Shown: in pieces, positions 5,895 through 11,189 of the stretch
How the letters are laid out: the number at the start of each line of letters is the position of its first letter
How positions within the stretch are numbered: position 1 is the stretch's first letter
Assembly: GCA_029879945.1 (NCBI GenBank)
Contig: JAOUPJ010000099.1
Location: forward strand, 1-11,189
Length of the DNA stretch: 11,189 bases
Direction of reading: 5' to 3'
From: Gammaproteobacteria bacterium
GTDB taxonomy: Bacteria > Pseudomonadota > Gammaproteobacteria > S012-40
Made by a program: the position numbers and the translations under genes
The notes under the pieces: model-generated
Seen by the model: the letters and a program-made list of their open reading frames with translations, nothing else
Database searches by the model: none
Told to the model about the DNA's origin: nothing

Positions 5895-5918
5895 AAACTT
5901 AAAACTTAGGAGTAAACC

Positions 5919-7097
5919 ATGTCTGTAATCAAGATGACTGATCTTGATCTTGCGGGTAAGCGAGTCCTTATTCGCCAAGATTTGAACGTGCCGATCAAAA
6001 ACGGAAAAGTTTCTTCGGATACTCGAATTGTGGCTTCATTGCCTACCATTAAACACGCAATGGAAGCGGGCGCCAAAGTAATGCTGATGTCTCACCTGGG
6101 TCGTCCGACTGAAGGTCAGGCAGAAGAGGAATTTTCATTGAAGCCGGTTGCCAATCATCTGGGTGGTTTGCTGGGTGCAGACGTGCGCCTGGTAGCGGAC
6201 TATCTGGACAATGCACCGGAAGTCGCTAACGGCGAAGTGGTTATTTTGGAAAACGTACGTTTCAATAACGGCGAAAAGAAAAACGACGACGAGCTTTCCA
6301 AGAAATACGCCTCATTGTGTGATGTGTATGTAATGGATGCATTCGGTACAGCTCACCGTGCTCAAGCCTCTACCCATGGCGTGGCCAAGTTTGCGGATAC
6401 CGCCTGTGCGGGTCCTTTGCTTGCGGCTGAATTGGAAGCGCTTGGAAAAGCATTGGATAATCCTGCGCGTCCCATGGTGGCTATCGTAGGTGGCTCCAAG
6501 GTTTCTACCAAGCTGACGGTGCTTGAGTCTCTTTCCAAGATTGTAGATCAGCTGATCGTAGGTGGCGGTATTGCCAACACCTTTATTGCTGCAGCCGGTC
6601 ATAACGTGGGTAAGTCTCTTTGCGAAAATGACTTGATCCCAACAGCACAAAAGCTGACTGCTGAGGCACAAGCACGGGGTGGCGATATCCCCGTTCCTGT
6701 GGACGTGGTTTGTGGTAAAGAATTTTCAGAATCTGCAGCGGCAGAATTGAAAAATGTTGCCGATGTGGCAGATGACGATATGATTTTTGATATCGGTCCT
6801 GAGTCTTCCAAGCAACTGGCAGAGATACTTAAAAGTGCCGGAACAATTGTTTGGAATGGTCCTGTCGGTGTATTTGAATTTGACCAGTTCGGTGAAGGCA
6901 CTAAAGCCATCTCCATGGCCATTGCAGACTCACCTGCATTTTCTATCGCCGGCGGCGGAGACACGCTGGCTGCCGTAGACAAATATAATATCGGTGACAA
7001 GGTGTCATATATTTCGACGGGTGGCGGTGCCTTCCTGGAATTCCTGGAGGGTAAGAAGTTACCCGCTGTCGAGATATTGGAACAAAGAGCGAAATAA
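5919..7097 (+). CDS. pgk: Phosphoglycerate kinase
   Basis: This cytoplasmic enzyme exchanges phosphate between 1,3-bisphosphoglycerate and ADP, the step following GAPDH. At 392 residues it is of normal bacterial length. Substrate-binding and nucleotide motifs appear in order: RQDLNVP (19-25), SHLGRP (58-63), ENVRF (111-115), DAFGTAHR (140-147) and GGSKVSTK (191-198). WNGPVGVFE follows in the C-terminal domain, then GGGDT (345-349) and STGGGAFLEFLEG from 366. The ATG follows AGGAG (5908-5912) by 6 nt. It is preceded by two hairpins after gap and followed by another before pyk. Co-transcription with gap is expected from orientation and pathway, though the hairpins may change mRNA ratios. Confidence 0.97.
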   Translation: MSVIKMTDLDLAGKRVLIRQDLNVPIKNGKVSSDTRIVASLPTIKHAMEAGAKVMLMSHLGRPTEGQAEEEFSLKPVANHLGGLLGADVRLVADYLDNAPEVANGEVVILENVRFNNGEKKNDDELSKKYASLCDVYVMDAFGTAHRAQASTHGVAKFADTACAGPLLAAELEALGKALDNPARPMVAIVGGSKVSTKLTVLESLSKIVDQLIVGGGIANTFIAAAGHNVGKSLCENDLIPTAQKLTAEAQARGGDIPVPVDVVCGKEFSESAAAELKNVADVADDDMIFDIGPESSKQLAEILKSAGTIVWNGPVGVFEFDQFGEGTKAISMAIADSPAFSIAGGGDTLAAVDKYNIGDKVSYISTGGGAFLEFLEGKKLPAVEILEQRAK

Positions 7098-7101
7098 TTA
7101 C

Positions 7102-7136
7102 CGGGCCGGTTTTGAATACCGGCCCGAGCCATTTTT
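7102..7136 (+). terminator. pgk-pyk intercistronic hairpin
   Basis: CGGGCCGGT (7102-7110) and ACCGGCCCG (7118-7126) form a perfect 9-bp GC-rich stem with a 7-nt loop, four bases after the pgk stop. A run of five T (7132-7136) begins five bases after the stem. Only 18 bp separate this from the pyk start codon, so some read-through must occur unless pyk has an unseen promoter. Confidence 0.65.
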
Positions 7137-7154
7137 AAACGTAAGGAATATAAG

Positions 7155-8600
7155 TTGAGAAGAACAAAGATTCTCGCCACTCTCGGTCCTGCGACCGATG
7201 AACCAGGGATGATGGATAAGCTAGTTGAGGCTGGAGTTGATGTTGTACGCATCAATTTTTCACACGGTTCCGTGGAAGAACACGAGGGCCGCGTAAATAG
7301 CATACGTGAAGCTGCCAGAAAACAGGGACGCGTAGTGGGCGTTCTGGTTGACCTGCAGGGCCCCAAGATTCGTATCGATCGCTTTAAAGACAAGAAGATT
7401 GAACTTAAGGAAGGGGATCGGTTCATTCTAGATGCCAATCACCCCGAGGATGAAGGCAATCAGGAACGTGTCGGATTGGCATATAAGGCCTTACCTGAAG
7501 ACGTAAGCGAAGGGGATACCCTATTGCTTGATGACGGTCGAATTGTCCTTTGGGTTGACGAGGTCCATGGTGCCCAGGTGATTTGTCGAGTCGTTCACGG
7601 TGGTGCCTTGTCTGATAAAAAAGGCATCAACCTGCAAGGGGGCGGTCTTTCAGCGCCTGCGCTTACAGAAAAAGACAGGCGTGACATCATTACTGCGGCC
7701 AAGCTCCAGGCCGACTATATGGCCGTTTCTTTCCCACGCAAGGCCAGTGATTTAATTGAGGCCAGACAGCTTTTGAAAGAGGCCGGTGGTAACGCAGGTA
7801 TTGTTGCCAAGATTGAACGCGCCGAAGCACTGCACGTGCTAGACGAGATCATTGAAGCCTCTGATGCCGTGATGGTTGCACGAGGCGACTTGGGTGTGGA
7901 AATTGGCGATGCTGAATTGCCTGCCGTTCAGAAGCACCTGATCAAACGAGCACGCGAACTGAATCGCGTGGTTATCACTGCGACGCAGATGATGGAATCC
8001 ATGATCTACAATCCGATTCCGACGCGGGCTGAAGTGTTCGATGTGGCCAATGCCGTATTAGATGGCACTGACGCCGTTATGCTTTCTGCCGAAACGGCAG
8101 CAGGTAAATATCCGGATAAGGCCATTTCTGCCATGGATCGCATCTGTCGCGAGGCTGAAAAACAGTTTGAGGTGCGCACCTCTGATCATCGCATCAATAC
8201 GCAGTTTAGTCGCATTGACGAGGCCATTGCCATGGCGGCCATGTACACGGCTAATCATTTAGACGTGAAATGTATTGCTGCCTTGACTGAATCGGGGGCA
8301 ACTCCCCTATGGATGTCACGTATCAGCTCGGGGCGTCCTATCTATGCACTCAGCACCCATGAGGAGACCTGTCGTAAGGTGACCTTGTTTCGTGGTGTCT
8401 ATCCCTTGTTGTTCCAGATCAACACCACCGATCATGCCGAGTTAAACAAGGTGGCTATGATGGAGCTGGAAAAACGAGGTGCAGTCAACGACGCAGATCT
8501 CGTCATCATCACCAAGGGAGACCTGGTGGGAGTCCGTGGCGGGGCCAATGCCTTGAAGGTGGTGAAAGTAGGCGATTTGGCGGCCACGGTAGATTCCTGA
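7155..8600 (+). CDS. pyk: Pyruvate kinase, PykA-like
   Basis: This enzyme transfers phosphate from phosphoenolpyruvate to ADP, giving pyruvate and ATP. The 481-residue product has the normal bacterial length. It opens with RRTKILATLGPATD, very like E. coli PykA, and carries substrate residue R32 and NFSHGS (34-39). The KGINLQGGGLSAPALTEKD region (156-174) also resembles PykA, and the active-site lysine K219 lies in AKIERAE with metal ligands E221 and D245 (ARGDLG). TQMMESM (277-283) is the conserved threonine-bearing segment. The C-terminal allosteric domain is complete. The start is TTG: no in-frame ATG or GTG occurs in the short gap, and AAGGA (7143-7147) lies 7 nt upstream. The weak start codon and the upstream hairpin may both lower its expression relative to pgk. 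The effector cannot be read from the sequence. Confidence 0.96.
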   Translation: MRRTKILATLGPATDEPGMMDKLVEAGVDVVRINFSHGSVEEHEGRVNSIREAARKQGRVVGVLVDLQGPKIRIDRFKDKKIELKEGDRFILDANHPEDEGNQERVGLAYKALPEDVSEGDTLLLDDGRIVLWVDEVHGAQVICRVVHGGALSDKKGINLQGGGLSAPALTEKDRRDIITAAKLQADYMAVSFPRKASDLIEARQLLKEAGGNAGIVAKIERAEALHVLDEIIEASDAVMVARGDLGVEIGDAELPAVQKHLIKRARELNRVVITATQMMESMIYNPIPTRAEVFDVANAVLDGTDAVMLSAETAAGKYPDKAISAMDRICREAEKQFEVRTSDHRINTQFSRIDEAIAMAAMYTANHLDVKCIAALTESGATPLWMSRISSGRPIYALSTHEETCRKVTLFRGVYPLLFQINTTDHAELNKVAMMELEKRGAVNDADLVIITKGDLVGVRGGANALKVVKVGDLAATVDS

Positions 8601-8616
8601 GTGTTAAACTAAGGAA

Positions 8617-8645
8617 TAGATGGAAATCGACTTCTGTTGTATAAT
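8617..8645 (+). promoter_or_regulatory. Candidate promoter of fba
   Basis: A perfect TATAAT (8640-8645) lies 17 bp after TAGATG (8617-8622, 3 of 6 to the -35 consensus) in the 126-bp pyk-fba gap. Transcription would start near 8652 and give an AT-rich leader of about 75 nt. The strong -10 supports fba having its own start, although it may also receive read-through from pyk. No clear terminator separates pyk from fba. Confidence 0.5.
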
Positions 8646-8726
8646 TGAGAGAATTTTGAATTATTCCTCGATTATTATAAAGTAATTTGTAACTGTTTGT
8701 TTTATTAGAGAAAATAGGAGACTTTT

Positions 8727-9764
8727 ATGGCTTTAATCTCAATGCGCCAGCTGCTGGATTATGCTGCTGAGAACGATTTTGGGTTGCCAGCGTTCAACGT
8801 TAACAATATGGAACAAGTCCATGCCATCATGCAGGCGGCTGAAGCAGTAGATGCACCCGTTATCATGCAAGGTTCTGCTGGCGCGCGTTCCTATGCTGGT
8901 GAGCCTTTCTTGCGTCATTTGATTTCTGCTGCGATTGAGCAGTATCCCCATATTCCCATCGTGATGCACCAAGATCACGGTTCCGAGCCAGCGGTTTGCT
9001 TACGCTCAATCCAATCTGGTTTTTCATCCGTTATGATGGATGGTTCCTTAATGCCAGACATGAAGACCCCTTCTTCTTATGAATACAATGTGGAAGTCAC
9101 CAGAAAGGTAGTCGATATGGCTCATGCTGGTGGTGTATCTGTAGAAGGTGAGTTGGGCTGCTTAGGTTCTTTGGAAACCGGTATGATGGGTGAAGAAGAC
9201 GGGCACGGTGCAGAAGGTGTTCTGGATCACTCACAACTTCTGACTGATCCTCAAGAAGCCAAAGACTTCGTCGAGAAGACCAATGTTGATGCGCTTGCCA
9301 TCGCGATCGGTACTTCACACGGTGCGTACAAATTCACGCAACCTCCCACAGGTAAGGTGCTGCGCATCGATCGTATTAAAGAGATCCATGCAGTCATTCC
9401 AAACACCCACTTGGTCATGCACGGCTCTTCATCTGTGCCACAAGATTGGTTGGAAATCATTAACAACTACGGTGGCGATATGGGTCAAACCTATGGCGTA
9501 CCTGTTGAAGAAATTGTGGAAGGTATCAGGAACGGCGTGCGCAAGGTCAACATCGATACAGACCTACGTATGGCATCTACCGGCGCGATTCGTAAGCATT
9601 TAGCAGACAATCCAGCCAACTTTGATCCACGTAAATTCCTGAAGGAATCTACCAAGGCAATGATGAGCATCTGTAAAGCGCGTTATGAAGCGTTTGGATG
9701 TGCGGGTCATGCTTCCAAGATCAGAGCCAACTCCTTGGAAAAGATGATTAGTTTTTATAACTAA
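8727..9764 (+). CDS. fba: Fructose-bisphosphate aldolase, class II, CbbA-type
   Basis: This metal-dependent enzyme interconverts fructose 1,6-bisphosphate with dihydroxyacetone phosphate and glyceraldehyde 3-phosphate. The 345-residue protein resembles the Calvin-cycle (CbbA, class IIB) subtype more than E. coli FbaA. D83 and H84 in HQDHG combine a probable catalytic aspartate with a metal-ligand histidine. EGELG (140-144) and the histidines H198 (GTSHGAYKF) and H232 (MHGSSSVPQ) complete the metal site. NIDTDLR (275-281) is the phosphate-binding and catalytic segment. The ATG follows AGGAG (8716-8720) by 6 nt. It lies after pyk and ends at a strong intrinsic terminator, closing the block. Subtype assignment is by eye; the substrate could extend to sedoheptulose 1,7-bisphosphate, as for other CbbA-type enzymes. 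Confidence 0.96.
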   Translation: MALISMRQLLDYAAENDFGLPAFNVNNMEQVHAIMQAAEAVDAPVIMQGSAGARSYAGEPFLRHLISAAIEQYPHIPIVMHQDHGSEPAVCLRSIQSGFSSVMMDGSLMPDMKTPSSYEYNVEVTRKVVDMAHAGGVSVEGELGCLGSLETGMMGEEDGHGAEGVLDHSQLLTDPQEAKDFVEKTNVDALAIAIGTSHGAYKFTQPPTGKVLRIDRIKEIHAVIPNTHLVMHGSSSVPQDWLEIINNYGGDMGQTYGVPVEEIVEGIRNGVRKVNIDTDLRMASTGAIRKHLADNPANFDPRKFLKESTKAMMSICKARYEAFGCAGHASKIRANSLEKMISFYN

Positions 9765-9784
9765 TTTCCCGTGTCTTGTGAATG

Positions 9785-9813
9785 AAAAAAGCCCGCTTTA
9801 TGCGGGCTTTTTT
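9785..9813 (+). terminator. Intrinsic terminator after fba
   Basis: GCCCGC (9791-9796) pairs with GCGGGC (9802-9807) around a TTTAT loop. Six A precede it and six T follow (9808-9813), so the structure is nearly symmetric and may also act on the minus strand. It is a textbook terminator 20 bp beyond the fba stop and marks the end of the carbon-metabolism block. Confidence 0.95.
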
Positions 9814-9814
9814 A

Positions 9815-9843
9815 TTGTTATTGGAAAAAAACCTTCCTATAAT
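9815..9843 (+). promoter_or_regulatory. Probable promoter of the beta-barrel protein gene
   Basis: TTGTTA (9815-9820) and a perfect TATAAT (9838-9843) are separated by 17 bp, beginning directly after the fba terminator. Transcription would start near 9850 with a leader of about 33 nt. Position, spacing and -10 quality make this convincing. Confidence 0.75.
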
Positions 9844-9882
9844 TTTTCTGAACTAAACAAACAAATTGCCGGAGGGTGAGTG

Positions 9883-10482
9883 GTGATAAATCGAGTTGTA
9901 CAATGTTTTATCTTTTTAGTCCTTAGTGTATTCGTCGTTACCCAGGTAAATGCTCAGGATGGAGATGTTCGTGGTATTTTAGGCTTTGGCGCAGATTTTG
10001 GTGGAGAAAATGTTGTCACTTTCTATAAAACAGACGGTGGCACAGATACGATAGACGCGAACGATGGTTTTCTCATTTATGGGGGGGCAGAAATGCCTCT
10101 AGAGGAATTTAGTGTTCGTGGTATCTTAGGGTACAAACATGCTTCAGTAAAAGCAAGTAACGGTGACGCCACCATGACACGGATGCTTGCTGAGTTGCTG
10201 GCAGTGAAACCAGTGGACAATCATCGTTTTGTGGCGGGACTTCAGTATCAAAACTCTCCTGAATTTGAGTGCAGCGTTCCAGGAATATGTGTGGGAAACA
10301 TTCAATTTGAAAGCTCGATTGGCTTTGTCCTTGAGTACAATTATGAATTACCTTTACCGAATGACCCATCAAGTAGTTACCTTTTTGGTGGAAGATATAC
10401 AAACTCAAAATTAACTGTTAGCGGCACTAGTGAAAGCTTAGATGCCTCAGGGTTCGGTCTATTTATGTCATTCCTATTTTAA
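9883..10482 (+). CDS. Small exported protein, probable outer-membrane beta-barrel
   Basis: I do not recognise a specific family. The product of about 199 residues starts with a signal peptide: a basic N-terminus, a hydrophobic core (CFIFLVLSVFVV) and a likely cleavage after VNA, leaving a mature chain starting QDGDVRGILGFG. The mature part has many short alternating polar and hydrophobic, glycine-rich segments (such as FLIYGGAEM, VRGILGYKH and YLFGGRYTN). It ends in FGLFMSFLF, whose terminal phenylalanine fits the assembly signal of outer-membrane barrels. The size would suit an 8-stranded barrel. Two close cysteines (ECSVPGIC) could form a disulfide in a loop. Tandem GTG codons lie at 9880 and 9883; the second sits 6 nt after GGAGGG (9871-9876) and is preferred. 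It has its own promoter and appears monocistronic. Export is likely; the barrel fold is inferred. Confidence 0.75.
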   Translation: MINRVVQCFIFLVLSVFVVTQVNAQDGDVRGILGFGADFGGENVVTFYKTDGGTDTIDANDGFLIYGGAEMPLEEFSVRGILGYKHASVKASNGDATMTRMLAELLAVKPVDNHRFVAGLQYQNSPEFECSVPGICVGNIQFESSIGFVLEYNYELPLPNDPSSSYLFGGRYTNSKLTVSGTSESLDASGFGLFMSFLF

Positions 10483-10499
10483 AAAGTAAGCAACACAAT

Positions 10500-10534
10500 A
10501 GTAAGAACGGGTACTGCTTGTATTCGTTGTTACT
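10500..10534. repeat. Imperfect inverted repeat between convergent genes
   Basis: AGTAAGAACG (10500-10509) and CGTTGTTACT (10525-10534) are complementary except for one central mismatch, with a 15-nt spacer. It lies between the barrel gene and the convergent small ORF and overlaps the small ORF's stop codon. It may be a weak bidirectional terminator, but no T-run follows on either strand. Confidence 0.3.
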
Positions 10535-10691
10535 AATTTGATACTGCCAGACTAGGTTTTACCATAGTAATTGATGCTGTAGTAGGCTTTTCAATCGTAC
10601 TGTCAAGGTATCCCGCCCCGGCTTCAACACCAGCTTGAAGGACTATCAGTGCCGCTGCAATAGCGAACAAAATGGATTTACTGCTTCTCAT
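10533..10691 (-). CDS. Small exported or membrane peptide, 52 residues
   Basis: I recognise no family. The minus-strand ORF from the ATG at 10691 encodes 52 residues: a basic N-terminus (MRSSK), a hydrophobic core from I7 to about L18, and a possible signal-peptidase site after VEA (24). This would leave a mature peptide of about 28 residues rich in threonine, serine and alanine with no cysteine. It could instead stay as a single-span membrane peptide. GTGAGG lies 5 nt before this ATG, which favours it over an in-frame ATG at 10730 that would disrupt the signal peptide by adding 13 polar residues. It converges on the barrel gene and diverges from ggt. The signal-like organisation plus Shine-Dalgarno support a real gene, but the short length leaves chance possible. 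Confidence 0.5.
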   Translation of the reverse strand: MRSSKSILFAIAAALIVLQAGVEAGAGYLDSTIEKPTTASITMVKPSLAVSN

Positions 10692-10835
10692 ATCAACCTC
10701 ACTACAAATTGTGTCTCTACGGGTAGTCATCCTAGTCTATTTAGAAATGAAAAAATGTGATGAAGCTATTAATCACGGTTGTAGCCAAGGATTCCTGTGC
10801 CGAACTGTGAAGTAATTCATGTTGTTTCTTATTGA

Positions 10836-10850
10836 TTCTTGCAGCAAGAA
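10836..10850. repeat. 15-bp palindrome upstream of ggt
   Basis: TTCTTGC (10836-10842) and GCAAGAA (10844-10850) flank a single A, a perfect 7-bp inverted repeat. It ends 18 bp before the TGn of the extended -10 candidate, roughly over the -35 region, where a repressor or activator could bind. It is the clearest feature of the 224-bp gap (10692-10915) between the small ORF and ggt; the remainder shows nothing else I can name. Confidence 0.5.
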
Positions 10851-10868
10851 AATAAGCTTTTGTTGATA

Positions 10869-10877
10869 TGCTAAAAT
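10869..10877 (+). promoter_or_regulatory. Extended -10 promoter candidate for ggt
   Basis: TGCTAAAAT (10869-10877) fits the extended -10 form TGnTATAAT with one mismatch. No good -35 box lies at the expected distance, which suits an extended -10 or activator-dependent promoter. Transcription would start near 10884, inside a TAAGT/ACTTA inverted repeat (10877-10890) that could be an operator. Confidence 0.4.
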
Positions 10878-10915
10878 AAGTTTAGACTTAGTTTAATAAA
10901 TCAGGAGCACTCGCC

Positions 10916-11189
10916 GTGAATACCAGGAATCTAAGACTAATCTGCCTACTCACTATTAGTCTATCTTTCCCTGTATTCAGCTGGGCCGCCCAAACACCAC
11001 AAGCCCATGCCGTCTCCTCTGCCCACCCGCTGGCAACCGATGCCGGAATTGAAATCTTGAAAAAGGGTGGCAACGCCTTCGACGCAGCCGTAGCGGTAAC
11101 ATCTGTGTTGGCGGTAGTAGAGCCGTATAGCTCGGGTCTTGGAGGGGGCGGGTTCTGGCTGCTCCATCGTGCCAGTGACGGCTTTGAAA
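10916..11189 (+). CDS. ggt: Gamma-glutamyltransferase (gamma-glutamyltranspeptidase), N-terminal part
   Basis: This periplasmic enzyme removes or transfers the gamma-glutamyl group of glutathione and related compounds; it is made as a proenzyme that cleaves itself at a threonine. Only 91 codons are in the window, so the catalytic threonine is not visible. The start shows a signal peptide (basic NTRNLR, hydrophobic LICLLTISLSFPVF, likely cleavage near SWAA, residues 22-25). It is followed by the strongly conserved family block AVSSAHPLATDAGIEILKK (32-50), GGNAFDAAVA (51-60), and VEPYSSGLGGGGFWL (68-82). The GTG start follows AGGAG (10903-10907) by 8 nt; starting there places the signal peptide correctly. 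It is divergent from the small ORF, with short palindromes in the gap. Family membership is secure; substrate preference is not. Confidence 0.92.
   Translation, partial: MNTRNLRLICLLTISLSFPVFSWAAQTPQAHAVSSAHPLATDAGIEILKKGGNAFDAAVAVTSVLAVVEPYSSGLGGGGFWLLHRASDGFE

Noticed and set aside
6599..7438. Minus-strand ORF of 279 codons over pgk and pyk
   Set aside because: It spans two intact conserved genes and their terminator-like hairpin, and its composition is the serine/proline/threonine-rich pattern typical of antisense frames.
10692..10730. ATG at 10730 as the start of the small minus-strand ORF
   Set aside because: It would place 13 polar residues before the signal sequence and has a poorer ribosome site than the ATG at 10691.
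1..11189. Mobile element, CRISPR array, defence or phage module
   Set aside because: No transposase, integrase, spaced direct-repeat array or tRNA-adjacent attachment site is visible. The genes are core metabolism plus a few cell-envelope genes.

Overview
The window is a chromosomal housekeeping region from a gammaproteobacterium-like organism. It has moderate GC content and short intergenic gaps, and there is no sign of mobile DNA, CRISPR or integrase genes. The assignment rests on an E. coli-type transketolase and NAD-dependent GAPDH, a PykA-type pyruvate kinase, a class II aldolase of the CbbA subtype, the gene order tkt-gap-pgk-pyk-fba, and an SAH riboswitch ahead of ahcY, a class known from beta- and gammaproteobacteria. 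The genus cannot be fixed from the sequence alone. The gene order and aldolase subtype would suit an organism that relies on gluconeogenesis or the Calvin cycle, but that is inference.

Region 1 (1-1761, minus strand) is the activated-methyl cycle. metK makes S-adenosylmethionine, and ahcY (only its 5' part lies in the window) removes the S-adenosylhomocysteine left after methylation. They run in the same direction but look independently controlled: metK is followed by a terminator-like hairpin, then ahcY has its own strong sigma70-type promoter and a nearly consensus SAH riboswitch. The riboswitch's 3' pseudoknot strand is complementary to the ahcY Shine-Dalgarno region, so a translational ON switch can be read directly from the sequence.

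Region 2 (1882-2445, plus strand) is a thioredoxin-fold redoxin gene divergent from metK.

Region 3 (about 2446-9813, plus strand) is a central carbon block: tkt, gap, pgk, pyk and fba. tkt is preceded by a roughly 230-nt leader with several stems, two mutually exclusive pairings and a terminator-like hairpin. I do not recognise it as any known element, and it is the best candidate here for something undescribed. The tkt-gap, gap-pgk and pgk-pyk junctions carry strong hairpins without a good adjacent U-tract, which suggests partial termination or mRNA processing within the operon. fba has its own promoter candidate and ends in a textbook intrinsic terminator.

Region 4 (9814-11189) is less conserved. 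It holds a small probable outer-membrane beta-barrel protein with its own promoter, a convergent 52-residue signal-peptide-bearing small ORF, a regulatory gap with two short palindromes, and the start of a periplasmic gamma-glutamyltransferase gene that runs off the window.
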